Notes under the pieces: generated by a model
Told to the model about the DNA's origin: nothing
Database searches by the model: none
What the model saw: the letters and a program-made list of their open reading frames with translations, nothing else
Source: Shewanella mesophila
GTDB lineage: Bacteria > Pseudomonadota > Gammaproteobacteria > Enterobacterales > Shewanellaceae
Assembly (NCBI RefSeq): GCF_019457515.1
Contig: NZ_CP080421.1
Location: 806,001-870,000 of the forward strand
Direction: 5' to 3'
DNA length: 64,000 nt
Made by a program: the position numbers and the translations under genes
Shown: positions 34,163 through 42,070 of the stretch, in pieces
Numbering within the stretch: position 1 is the stretch's first letter
Layout of the letters: every line of letters starts with the position of its first letter

Positions 34163-35320
34163 TTACCCTAAAACCTGGGTCAACACGCGTTGCCAGTTAC
34201 CGCCCATGATCTTATTGCGATCGCTGCTACTAAAACCGGCGCTCGATAAGGCACTGTCGATATGCTCCATGCGATCGATATTGTTAAGTTCTGGGATCAC
34301 CACGTGTTCGGGCTCAATATCAAAGCCTAATACGCCGCGAGCGCGCAGGCTATGCCACCACTCGATGTACTCTTTCACTCCCTCGGCATTGTTGTTACCC
34401 AGCTTAATCAGGTTTTTATGGCCGCGAAGGGGGTAGTCATTAGCGATAGCAACGGCGTCGATACCACCGATGTTGGCCACATGTTTAAGGTGCGCTAAAT
34501 AATGCTCAGCGGTTGGCACTCTATCGTTTGTCAGCCAGAAGGTCATCATAAACACGCCAAACAGGCCACCCGTGTCGGCAATGGCTTTAATCACCTCATC
34601 GGGTGAGCAGCGAGCATGATTAACGATAGCGCGCACGGCGCCATGGCTTTGCACTATGGGGACTCGGCTTGCCTTTGCGGTATCGAGCGCCGATTGTGGG
34701 CTAGAGTGACTGACATCGATTAGCATCTTACTGTGATTGAGCTTGTCGATTAACTGATGACCCGCGGCAGTTAAGGGTAAATTGAGCCCCTGTTTACCAT
34801 CGTTATCTAATGCGCCACCGCTAAATTTATTGCCATAGTGATGAGTCAGTTGCAATACTCGTAGGCCACGCTGATAAAACTCATCAACTTGATTAAGATC
34901 GCTGTCGATACTCTCTTCGACACAATCGGCGCCTTGGATCTGAAATATCACCGCTGTGCGTCCAGTGTCGTGGGCGAGCGAAATATCGCTGGTGCTTTTG
35001 CCGAGCAGGAGCTTATCAGGGTTGGCGTTAACCCGTGTTAATGCATCGCTAATACTTTTAACGCAGGCATTGTAAGTGCGCTTATAATTGGTGGTGCCGT
35101 CGGCCTGTTCAATGGCTTCGATGGCTGAGATATCACACAAGTAGGCATCGAGTTTCGAGGCGCTAAGATCGGCTAAATCATCGGGAAGAAAAGAGAGACC
35201 ATCGATATAGAGCGGCTTAGCCATTGGCTGTGCAAATGCGTTGAGTGGCACGAACTGGCTAACTATGCCTGCTGTGGCTAATGCTTTGATAAGATTACGT
35301 CTGCTGACTTCGATTGCCAT
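34163..35320 (-). CDS. M19 (renal/membrane dipeptidase) family protein with altered metal site
   Basis: A 385-residue protein with a twin-arginine-type signal (SRRNLIKAL, residues 6-14, hydrophobic core, AFAQ cleavage), so exported folded. M19 landmarks are present late in the sequence: LIDVSHSS (H205), VQSHGAVRAIVNHARC (H226) and AIANDYPL for the catalytic Asp. The first metal pair is missing, since the HxD expected at 42-44 reads LSF after IDG, and the bridging Glu is Gln 129 (FQIQGAD). Peptidase activity is doubtful unless other residues substitute. The protein could be a binding or regulatory relative. The gene stands alone. Confidence 0.8.
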   Translation of the reverse strand: MAIEVSRRNLIKALATAGIVSQFVPLNAFAQPMAKPLYIDGLSFLPDDLADLSASKLDAYLCDISAIEAIEQADGTTNYKRTYNACVKSISDALTRVNANPDKLLLGKSTSDISLAHDTGRTAVIFQIQGADCVEESIDSDLNQVDEFYQRGLRVLQLTHHYGNKFSGGALDNDGKQGLNLPLTAAGHQLIDKLNHSKMLIDVSHSSPQSALDTAKASRVPIVQSHGAVRAIVNHARCSPDEVIKAIADTGGLFGVFMMTFWLTNDRVPTAEHYLAHLKHVANIGGIDAVAIANDYPLRGHKNLIKLGNNNAEGVKEYIEWWHSLRARGVLGFDIEPEHVVIPELNNIDRMEHIDSALSSAGFSSSDRNKIMGGNWQRVLTQVLG

Positions 35321-35493
35321 CTAGCTGTCCTTTGGACCCTCGCTTTCCCTTGGGTCATTGTTTTAGTGCTATTGAGTGAGTCAGTGATATTAACATCAAC
35401 AATGTGGTTAAGGTAAGATAGCGGCACGGCGCTGCGGAATGAAGCAACTAGTTTTAATCAGAGCAGTTTAAGGCTGCGAAAATGCCAAATAGA

Positions 35494-35523
35494 AACGCCA
35501 AGTAAGATAACTCACTTGGCGTT
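35494..35523. terminator. Hairpin downstream of the DJ-1/PfpI gene
   Basis: AACGCCAAGT and ACTTGGCGTT form a perfect ten-pair stem with a ten-base loop. It lies 92 bases beyond the stop of the leftward DJ-1 gene and has only a weak T-tract, so it may be a terminator or 3'-end hairpin. The rest of the 290-bp gap shows no gene. Confidence 0.5.
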
Positions 35524-35614
35524 TGCTGATATCGTATTTTATCGCTATCGCTGAAGGTGTGTCCGTAGCCAGTAGCCCGCAACTCATAGCCCTTTGCTGT
35601 TAGCTATGTATTGC

Positions 35615-36286
35615 TTATGCTAGGTGCTTAACGATAGCTCTACCTACTGCTCCAGCACTTGCCGGATTTTGACCTGTGATCACTCGGTCGTCTTCGATAA
35701 CAAACTCATTCCAAGGTTGCACCTTGTTATAACGTGCCGCAGTGCGTGTTAATGCCTCTTCGAGCAAGAAAGGAATTTTATCGATAGTGGCATAATCCAC
35801 TTCCTCTTCACGGGTAAAGCCAGTAACCGACTTGTCGGCAATCAGCTTTTGACCATTGCTCAAGGTGATAGGCAGTAAACCTGCAGGGCCGTGACAAACC
35901 GCGCCAATCACGCCGCCTTTCTCGTAGTGAGATGCACTCAATTTAGCGACGCTCTCATCTTCTGCTAAATCTGACAGTAGACCAAATCCACCTGGATAGA
36001 AGATCGCCGCGTAATCGTCGATATTGATCTGTGATGCTGGGATGGTGTTGTTGACTCGCGTTTGGAAAGATTCGTCAGCCAAGATTGCAGCATTGACGGC
36101 ATCATCTTCAAGATCGGTACCGTAAAGCGGCGCCTTACCGCCCTTGATTGACACGAGATCATATTCAAGGCCTGCATCAAGCATCTCATGCAGTGCATGT
36201 GTCAGCTCAGGTGCAAAGGTGCCATTGGCTTCATCTGTGGTGCCTAGGGTTGCATGGTTCGTCAATAGGATAAGTACTTTTTTCAT
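35615..36286 (-). CDS. DJ-1/PfpI family protein (Hsp31-like)
   Basis: A 223-residue cytosolic protein. The nucleophile elbow is GAVCHGPAGLL with C131-H132, and acidic residue E27 (FAPELTH) is placed as in Hsp31/HchA-like members. FYPGGFGLLSDL forms the oxyanion region. Class members act as glyoxalase III, deglycase-like or holdase proteins against reactive carbonyls. It is divergent from a LysR-type regulator 196 bases away, a usual arrangement for regulated detoxification genes. Confidence 0.88.
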   Translation of the reverse strand: MKKVLILLTNHATLGTTDEANGTFAPELTHALHEMLDAGLEYDLVSIKGGKAPLYGTDLEDDAVNAAILADESFQTRVNNTIPASQINIDDYAAIFYPGGFGLLSDLAEDESVAKLSASHYEKGGVIGAVCHGPAGLLPITLSNGQKLIADKSVTGFTREEEVDYATIDKIPFLLEEALTRTAARYNKVQPWNEFVIEDDRVITGQNPASAGAVGRAIVKHLA

Positions 36287-36482
36287 CGTTAGATAACTCG
36301 TTTGCTGAAAGTGGAGCTATTGTAATTGTTGCAGAGTGTTATGATAATCGGTTTGATTTGCAAATTACTCTTGTTATATGGCAATAATGTTCAAGCGACA
36401 ACTGGAGCGATTTTAGGCTGTGTTGCTGTGGAGTGTGTTTTGACCTCGATTGTGGGATGAGCTTTGAGGAGAGTTAAGCGTT

Positions 36483-37370
36483 ATGGATAGCTTTGAAGGT
36501 ATTGTTGAGTTTATTGCCGTGGCTGAGTCCAATGGTTTTTCGGCGGCGGCTCGGCAATTGGGGAGTTCGACCAGTCATGTGAGCCGCCAGATCTCACGCT
36601 TAGAGACTCGGCTGGGTTGTGCGCTGTTTGCACGAACCACCCGTAGGGTCAATTTGACTCAGGCTGGGCAGAGTTATTACCAACAGTGTAAAAATCTGCT
36701 GGTGGGATTAAAGCAAGCCAACGAAGAGGTGAGTCAGCAACAGCTCAAGCTTAATGGCACATTAAGGGTCAGTGCCGCTGGAGCATTTGCCGAGCAATAT
36801 ATCGCGCCTGTGTTGATCAAGTTTGCCGTAGAGCATCCAGAGTTAACCATAGATATGGACTTTAATAGTCGCATGGTTAATTTTGTCGAAGATGGTATCG
36901 ACTTTGCTATTCGTTTTGGCGCGCTAAAAGACTCAGGTTTGGTAGCGCGTAAATTGGCGAGTCGGGATATGATGGCGGTGGCTAGCCCTGAATATTTAGC
37001 TGAGCACGGTGCGCCGAAAATGCCTAACGATCTTAAGCGCCACAGCTGCATTATTTCTAATAATGATCACTGGTTGTTTCATCATCCAGATACTGAGGCT
37101 GAGCTTAATATAAAAGTGGAGGGACGTTGGCGCAGCAATAATGTACCCGCCGTTATCGCTGCTGCCGAGCAAGGGTTAGGCATAGCCTATCTGCCCAAGA
37201 GTAGCTTTGTCACCTCTGTTCAAAAAGGCAGCTTAACGCCAGTATTAAGACCATATTGGACGAGTGGATTAACCAGCTGGATTGTTTATCAAAATCGACG
37301 TTTTCTCCCCATGAGAGCCAGAATGGCTATCGACTATTTAGTTGCGCACTTCCAAGATTGGCAAGAGTAA
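36483..37370 (+). CDS. LysR family transcriptional regulator
   Basis: A 295-residue regulator with the N-terminal winged helix-turn-helix (GFSAAARQLGSSTSHVSRQISRLETRLGCALFART) and a C-terminal substrate-binding fold (MAVASPEYLAEHG, GLGIAYLPKSSF). It starts at the ATG at 36483 after GGAGAG. The divergent DJ-1/PfpI gene is the likely target. The inducer is unknown; in this subgroup reactive electrophiles or quinones are common signals, an inference. Confidence 0.9.
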   Translation: MDSFEGIVEFIAVAESNGFSAAARQLGSSTSHVSRQISRLETRLGCALFARTTRRVNLTQAGQSYYQQCKNLLVGLKQANEEVSQQQLKLNGTLRVSAAGAFAEQYIAPVLIKFAVEHPELTIDMDFNSRMVNFVEDGIDFAIRFGALKDSGLVARKLASRDMMAVASPEYLAEHGAPKMPNDLKRHSCIISNNDHWLFHHPDTEAELNIKVEGRWRSNNVPAVIAAAEQGLGIAYLPKSSFVTSVQKGSLTPVLRPYWTSGLTSWIVYQNRRFLPMRARMAIDYLVAHFQDWQE

Positions 37371-37382
37371 GCTTGCCACATA

Positions 37383-37958
37383 TCAAGTTGCCGCCATTCC
37401 ATTCCAAAAAAGCTTGAAGCTGGCTTCTCTATGTTCATCGAGTTGCCAGTGTTGTGGGTGGTCGATGAAGTAACGTGTCGCCGCCAGATATTGGCCGTGG
37501 CAATTGTCTTGCATTAACCCAATAGGATAATCGGCTATCAGCCCCTGTTGCTGACCAGCTGCTATTAATGTGGTGATAAAGCCCAAAATGGTATTCATCG
37601 CTTGGAAGCGAATCGATGGATCTATGGTGGGTGACATAGAGTAGAGCTGGAAAAACTCCTGCTTAAGTGGATTGGCAATGGCCCAGCTAAGAGCGCAGAA
37701 CCACAGATTCCTAGCGTTGGTTTTTAGATCGGTCGATTGGTTAGCGCTACCGACGATAGCATCGGCAAATTCCTGTTTAATCGATAAAAAAAGATAGTCT
37801 AATAGCGCATCTTTGGATGCAAAATGATGAAACAGCGTGCCCGTTGCCACGCCAGCTTGGCGCGCGATGGCTGCGGTGGTTGTGGTATGGAATCCCTGGG
37901 CAACAAATAGCGCTAATGCGGTATCTAGGATGGCTTGTTTCTTATCGGTAATGCTCAT
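37383..37958 (-). CDS. TetR family transcriptional regulator
   Basis: A 191-residue repressor with N-terminal helix-turn-helix TTAAIARQAGVATGTLFHHFASKDALLDYL and a variable ligand-binding helical domain. It lies 78 bases after the aldehyde dehydrogenase gene in the same direction, with a hairpin between (37974-38003), and is probably co-transcribed and autoregulated. The palindrome ACCGACT-N4-AGTCGGT at 39642 is a plausible operator. Confidence 0.88.
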   Translation of the reverse strand: MSITDKKQAILDTALALFVAQGFHTTTTAAIARQAGVATGTLFHHFASKDALLDYLFLSIKQEFADAIVGSANQSTDLKTNARNLWFCALSWAIANPLKQEFFQLYSMSPTIDPSIRFQAMNTILGFITTLIAAGQQQGLIADYPIGLMQDNCHGQYLAATRYFIDHPQHWQLDEHREASFKLFWNGMAAT

Positions 37959-37973
37959 ATTTGTCTCTATTTT

Positions 37974-38003
37974 AGCGCACCATTTATGGTGATAAATGGC
38001 GCT
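37974..38003 (-). other. Hairpin between aldehyde dehydrogenase and TetR genes
   Basis: AGCG and CATTTAT pair with ATAAATG and CGCT around a GGTG loop with small bulges. It has no T-tract, so it could be an attenuator, an mRNA processing site or an operator. Confidence 0.35.
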
Positions 38004-38036
38004 TCGTGTAACTCAAGCCGCGTTAATAAAAAGGCG

Positions 38037-39461
38037 TTAGCGTAAAAACAGCTTCATCAGCAGTTTCTGTATTGGATTACCATAGGGCGGATGCACTAGC
38101 TTTCCGGTGTTGAGTTTGCCTCGGCTCAAAATGGTTTTTGCATGGCTCATGGTTAGGAAACCCTCTTTACCATGATAGTGGCCCATTCCCGAGGGGCCTA
38201 TGCCACCAAATGGCGCATCATCGGCGGCAACATGAAATACCGTTTCATTGATACAAACGCCACCTGAATGGGTGTGAGACAAGATATATTGCTGAGCCGC
38301 CGCATCAAAACTCATGATATAGAGCGCCAGCGGGCGAGGTCGATCATTAACATAATCGATAGCGTCATCTAAGGTGTCATATTCGATAATGGGCAGCAGT
38401 GGACCAAAGATCTCATCTTGCATCAAAATCATCTCATCACTGACCTGAGTGATCAGTTGGGTCGGGATTTTTCGCTGATCATTATCGATTGCTTCACCGT
38501 TGGCTGAGGTGATCTGCGCGCCTTTGGCTTTGGCATCGTCAATTACCGTCATGAGCCTATCAAATTGGCGTGCATTGATGATGGCGCCGTAGTCCTCATT
38601 CTTGCTAATGGAGCCATACATAGCATTGAACTTAGTTTGAAAAGCGAGTTGAAAGCCTTCGACTTTTCCCTTGGGGACTAACACATAATCGGGTGCTACA
38701 CAGATCTGTCCAGCGTTTAAACACTTACCATAGATCATGCGCTCTACGGCTTCATTAAGCGGCATATCTGGCGCGACAATTACAGGTGATTTACCGCCAA
38801 GCTCTAAGGTGACAGGAGTAAGATTTGCGGCAGCGGCGCGCATCACATGACGACCAACACTCGTTGAACCAGTAAATAGTAGGTGGTCGAAAGGCAATGA
38901 CGAGAAAGCGGCGGCAACCTCAGCTTCGCCTTCGACAACGGCAACAAGTGTTTCATCAAATAGACTGCTAAGTAGTTGCTTTAATACGGCGTTAGTCTGG
39001 GGAGTAAATTCTGAAAGCTTCAACATGGCGCGGTTACCCGCTGCCAGCGCCGTAATGAGTGGGCCAATTGACAGCATCACAGGAAAGTTCCACGGCACGA
39101 TAATACCTACGACGCCTACGGGTTGATATTGAACCGTGATTTTAGCTGGGGCGAGTAAGATGCCAGCATGACGACGGCTAGGTTTCATCCAGGTTTTAAG
39201 GTGCTTGAGGGTGTAATTGATATTGTTGATACAGGGCATGATGTCGGAGATACGGCTGTCATCTTTCGATCTATGACCATAGTCCTGACTCAATGCCGTG
39301 ATGATCGCTTCTTGGTGTGCTAGCAACGCCGTTTTTAGCGCTTGGAGTTGTCTTTTACGCTCATCTAATGTCGGGGCTGGTTGCTGTCGATAGCTGGCTT
39401 TTTGTTTGGCCAATGTCTGTTGCAGTTGCTCATTTGGGTTAAGTTCAAGTGGCATGTTCAT
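38037..39461 (-). CDS. Coniferyl-type aldehyde dehydrogenase
   Basis: A 474-residue NAD(P)-dependent aldehyde dehydrogenase. Catalytic Cys 254 is in NAGQICVAPDY and general base Glu 220 in VTLELGGKSP. VVGIIVPWNFP (118-127) and LFTGSTSVG bind the cofactor. The C-terminus, HYHGKEGFLTMSHAKTIL with a basic PIQKLLMKLFLR tail, is typical of the coniferyl aldehyde dehydrogenase branch, which may be membrane-attached. Physiologically it may oxidise aromatic or long-chain aldehydes. AAGGAAAGG precedes the ATG at 39461. A TetR gene follows. Confidence 0.88.
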   Translation of the reverse strand: MNMPLELNPNEQLQQTLAKQKASYRQQPAPTLDERKRQLQALKTALLAHQEAIITALSQDYGHRSKDDSRISDIMPCINNINYTLKHLKTWMKPSRRHAGILLAPAKITVQYQPVGVVGIIVPWNFPVMLSIGPLITALAAGNRAMLKLSEFTPQTNAVLKQLLSSLFDETLVAVVEGEAEVAAAFSSLPFDHLLFTGSTSVGRHVMRAAAANLTPVTLELGGKSPVIVAPDMPLNEAVERMIYGKCLNAGQICVAPDYVLVPKGKVEGFQLAFQTKFNAMYGSISKNEDYGAIINARQFDRLMTVIDDAKAKGAQITSANGEAIDNDQRKIPTQLITQVSDEMILMQDEIFGPLLPIIEYDTLDDAIDYVNDRPRPLALYIMSFDAAAQQYILSHTHSGGVCINETVFHVAADDAPFGGIGPSGMGHYHGKEGFLTMSHAKTILSRGKLNTGKLVHPPYGNPIQKLLMKLFLR

Positions 39462-39641
39462 TAAGCCTTTCCTTATTCAATAGATGGCAAACTTTAGCCA
39501 AGATAGTCTGGTTGTTCTGTTAGCACGGGATGAGGCTGTTTGGTCATCGTGAATTAGCCACATATGCAACCCTTGCAAGGTGCTTTGTGCTGATCTTGAT
39601 AAATAACAAAACTCTTCAAAACAGGTTGATTGAAACACCAG

Positions 39642-39659
39642 ACCGACTAATCAGTCGGT
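39642..39659. promoter_or_regulatory. Candidate TetR operator upstream of aldehyde dehydrogenase
   Basis: ACCGACT-AATC-AGTCGGT is a perfect seven-base inverted repeat of TetR-operator size. It lies 181 bases upstream of the aldehyde dehydrogenase ATG. The link to the downstream TetR gene is inferred. Confidence 0.45.
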
Positions 39660-39715
39660 TTGATGTTAGCGAGTTTATAGCCTAAGGTCAATTATTGAAC
39701 TACCCAGCCACAAAG

Positions 39716-39731
39716 TGTGATATCGATCACA
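39716..39731. promoter_or_regulatory. CRP (cAMP receptor protein) site
   Basis: TGTGA-TATCGA-TCACA is an exact match to the CRP core, flanked by AAAG and AAAA as in strong sites. It ends 73 bases before the STAS-domain gene at 39805 and is best placed to drive that gene and the stress genes after it. In Shewanella CRP controls anaerobic respiration. Confidence 0.75.
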
Positions 39732-39804
39732 AAAAATAGATGCCATAAAACTACACTTAAAGAGGTAACAGAGCGTCTTTATTCATGAACAACAGGAGGT
39801 TGAT

Positions 39805-40182
39805 ATGAGCGAAGTAATTCATGGTATCTCTATCGGTATCGAGCGTAATGGAGAGCACTTTTATCTAGGCCTTAAGGCGGTGGGAAGTTTGTCTCACGAT
39901 GATTACCGACGTATGACTCCAGTACTCGAATCCGCTCTTAGTGGTATTGAAGATCCCGAGATTTATGCGTTAGCTGATATCACCGAACTCAAAGGTATCT
40001 CTTTGCATGCCGCTTGGGATGACCTAAAGCTGGGTTTAAGGCATGGTAAAGAGTTTAAGAAGGTGGCAATTGTAGGTAAAGGTGATTTGCAACAGTGGAT
40101 GGCTCGGGTGGTTAATTGGTTTACACCAGGAGAGTTCAAGTTTTTTGAAGATAAGGAGAAAGCGCTCGATTGGCTAAGCTAA
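39805..40182 (+). CDS. STAS/SEC14-like (SpoIIAA-like) domain protein
   Basis: A 125-residue protein with GGAGG ahead of the ATG. The fold pattern YLGLKAVGSLSHDDYRRMTPVLESAL, ALADITELKG, KKVAIVGKGDLQQWM and FFEDKEKALDWL is that of the SpoIIAA-like family. Members may bind lipid or nucleotide; function is unknown. It is first in a run with two universal stress proteins and has a near-perfect CRP site upstream, suggesting energy- or oxygen-linked control. Confidence 0.82.
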   Translation: MSEVIHGISIGIERNGEHFYLGLKAVGSLSHDDYRRMTPVLESALSGIEDPEIYALADITELKGISLHAAWDDLKLGLRHGKEFKKVAIVGKGDLQQWMARVVNWFTPGEFKFFEDKEKALDWLS

Positions 40183-40317
40183 TTTAATTTTAATGTTAGC
40201 TCAGGTTTTTGTGGCTAATAATTTGTTTTAATAAATAAAATTTTAGCCATAAACCTTGTCAACGAGGTGTCATTATCCAGTGATAGTGTATCCGCTATTA
40301 ATGCTAAGGAGTTTACT

Positions 40318-40749
40318 ATGAGAGCAGGTCCCATTTTATGTCCGACAGATTTTTCAGAAACGGCATCACATGCCCTTGCTTATGCCATTGAGATGGCGAA
40401 CCTGTATCAGGTTGGATTTCGCTTGTTGCATGTGGTTGAGCAGCCGCTGGGTGATGAGAATTTTCAAATCCTAGCGATCACTCCCGATGAATTAGCTAAG
40501 TCGATGGAAGATGCCGCAGCGCAAAAGATGAAGTCGCTACTGGCCAAACTCGATAGCAAGTTAGCCGTTGATACCATGATACGCCGTGGTGAAGCAGTGA
40601 CTGAAATCTTAGCCGAAGCCGAAGAGAGCCATGTCGGTATGATAGTGATTGCCAGCCATGGTCGCACTGGGGTATCACATTTTTTACATACCAATGTGGC
40701 CGAGTCTGTGGCAAACAAGGCTAAATGTCCGGTGTTGGTTGTTAAGTAG
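40318..40749 (+). CDS. Universal stress protein (UspA family), copy 1
   Basis: A 143-residue cytosolic protein with ATG at 40318 and AAGGAG upstream. LCPTDFSETASHALAYA opens the domain, and the ATP-binding GxxG-x9-G(S/T) loop is seen in IVIASHGRTGVSHFLHTNVAE near the C-terminus (about 117-137). The next gene is a paralogue; both share LCPTDFSETASHAL. Roles of such proteins include survival under starvation or anaerobiosis. Confidence 0.92.
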   Translation: MRAGPILCPTDFSETASHALAYAIEMANLYQVGFRLLHVVEQPLGDENFQILAITPDELAKSMEDAAAQKMKSLLAKLDSKLAVDTMIRRGEAVTEILAEAEESHVGMIVIASHGRTGVSHFLHTNVAESVANKAKCPVLVVK

Positions 40750-40828
40750 CCATTACCTCTACCGTTTATCGACCTGAAAATCCTTCATCATCATAATGAT
40801 GTGGTGAAGGAAGATGAGGAGAAGGGAG

Positions 40829-41272
40829 ATGCGTACACGTCAAATATTATGCCCGACAGACTTTTCTGAAACGGCATCCCATGCATTAGGCTACGCCGTA
40901 GAGATGGCTTCCCTTTACGGGGTTGATTTACGGATTATTCATGTGGTGAGCGAGCCCTATGGTGCCCATAACTATGGCATTATCGTCGAGAGTGATGAGG
41001 AACTTGAACAGCACCTACATGCCTATGCTAATGGTAAATTGGATAAGATAGTTCAAGATACTCAAGCGAGTATGCCTGCAGGATTAAAAGTAATTGGTCA
41101 AGTAAGGACTGGCGGTGTGTTAGGTCAGGTGATCTTAGATGCCGAAGAAAACGATGTGGGTATGATAGTGATTGCCAGTCACGGCCATACCGGGCTTTCG
41201 CATCTGCTTAATCCTAGCGTCGCCGAAGAGTTGGCCAATAAGGCCAAATGCCCTGTGATGGTGGTGAAATAA
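40829..41272 (+). CDS. Universal stress protein (UspA family), copy 2
   Basis: A 147-residue paralogue of the preceding gene; residues ILCPTDFSETASHAL and VGMIVIASHGHTGLSHLL are shared. The ATG at 40829 has GAGGAG seven bases upstream; an ATG at 40814 is an alternative adding five residues. It follows copy 1 by 79 bases and appears to be in the same transcription unit. Confidence 0.9.
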   Translation: MRTRQILCPTDFSETASHALGYAVEMASLYGVDLRIIHVVSEPYGAHNYGIIVESDEELEQHLHAYANGKLDKIVQDTQASMPAGLKVIGQVRTGGVLGQVILDAEENDVGMIVIASHGHTGLSHLLNPSVAEELANKAKCPVMVVK

Positions 41273-41290
41273 ATAGGCTCTCTAGCCTGC

Positions 41291-41328
41291 GCTAGAGGTT
41301 AGCGGTAGAACTTTTGTCGACCTCTAGC
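41291..41328. terminator. Hairpin between convergent stress-protein and TetR genes
   Basis: GCTAGAGGT and ACCTCTAGC form a nine-pair stem with a 20-base loop; its right arm overlaps the end of the leftward TetR gene. The left part also pairs locally as CTCTAGC/GCTAGAG. Confidence 0.4.
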
Positions 41329-41914
41329 TAAAGCGTAAACAGGTATCTTGATAGAGCTGCTCAGCCAGATCGTTTAGTACTTCTGGCTCGGGGTGGCTTT
41401 GGGCAAAAGTACGTAAACCATAGATCCCCATAACAAAGTAACGCGCCAGATGCAGACTACTCTTAGGCGGGGTAAGTTGGCCGTTCTCTATTGCAGCTTG
41501 AAAGTTAACCGCCAAGGCTTGATGCCAGCTTTGTAAATACCGATTGATAATGTTGCGCACGTCATCATCTTGTTCTGCGAGTTCGTTTAATGCCTTAGTC
41601 AGAAGACAGGCCTTAGCGGTATCACAGCTCAAACACTCTTGGACTATGTTGTCGAGATACGCTTTTAACTGCTTGGTAAAGTTGGTGCCGTTATTGAAAA
41701 ACAGGGCAAACTCTTCATTACGATCACTGACATATTGTTCCAAAGCGGCCAGTAGTAATCCGCGTTTATTATCAAAGGCGCAGTAGATAGAGCCAGGGTG
41801 TAAACCTGTGGCTTTGGTCAGATCTTGCATACTGGTTTTAGCATAGCCTTTTGCCATAAAGGCGGTCATGGCTTGCCGTAACACTTGCTCTCGGTCAAAT
41901 TCGGCGTTTCGCAT
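41324..41914 (-). CDS. TetR family regulator divergent from Old Yellow Enzyme
   Basis: A 196-residue protein with helix-turn-helix AKTSMQDLTKATGLHPGSIYCAFDNKRGLLLAAL and a C-terminal helical domain containing a Cys pair region (QECLSCDTAKACLL), typical of the NemR-like branch that senses electrophiles. Three TTGAA-type palindromes lie in the gap to the reductase gene. It probably represses both itself and the reductase. Confidence 0.88.
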   Translation of the reverse strand: MRNAEFDREQVLRQAMTAFMAKGYAKTSMQDLTKATGLHPGSIYCAFDNKRGLLLAALEQYVSDRNEEFALFFNNGTNFTKQLKAYLDNIVQECLSCDTAKACLLTKALNELAEQDDDVRNIINRYLQSWHQALAVNFQAAIENGQLTPPKSSLHLARYFVMGIYGLRTFAQSHPEPEVLNDLAEQLYQDTCLRFS

Positions 41915-41955
41915 CTTCTAATCTATTTTCAACATAATATGGCCTAGTGTAATCA

Positions 41956-42026
41956 TTTTTGAATGTTTGTTCAAAAAAGTTCTTGAATGCGCATTCAAGT
42001 CAGTTTATCTTGAATGTATATTCAAG
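41956..42026. promoter_or_regulatory. Three TTGAA/TTCAA palindromes, candidate TetR operators
   Basis: TTTTGAA-N6-TTCAAAA is centred at 41966, the perfect palindrome CTTGAATGCGCATTCAAG lies at 41982-41999, and CTTGAATGTATATTCAAG at 42009-42026 has one central mismatch. They share the half-site TTGAAT and are 24 and 27 bp apart. The last ends 44 bases before the reductase ATG, a repressor position. Confidence 0.65.
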
Positions 42027-42070
42027 AAAGGCGTTTTATTAAAGCAAGTTTTATCAAAGAGAGTTTTATC

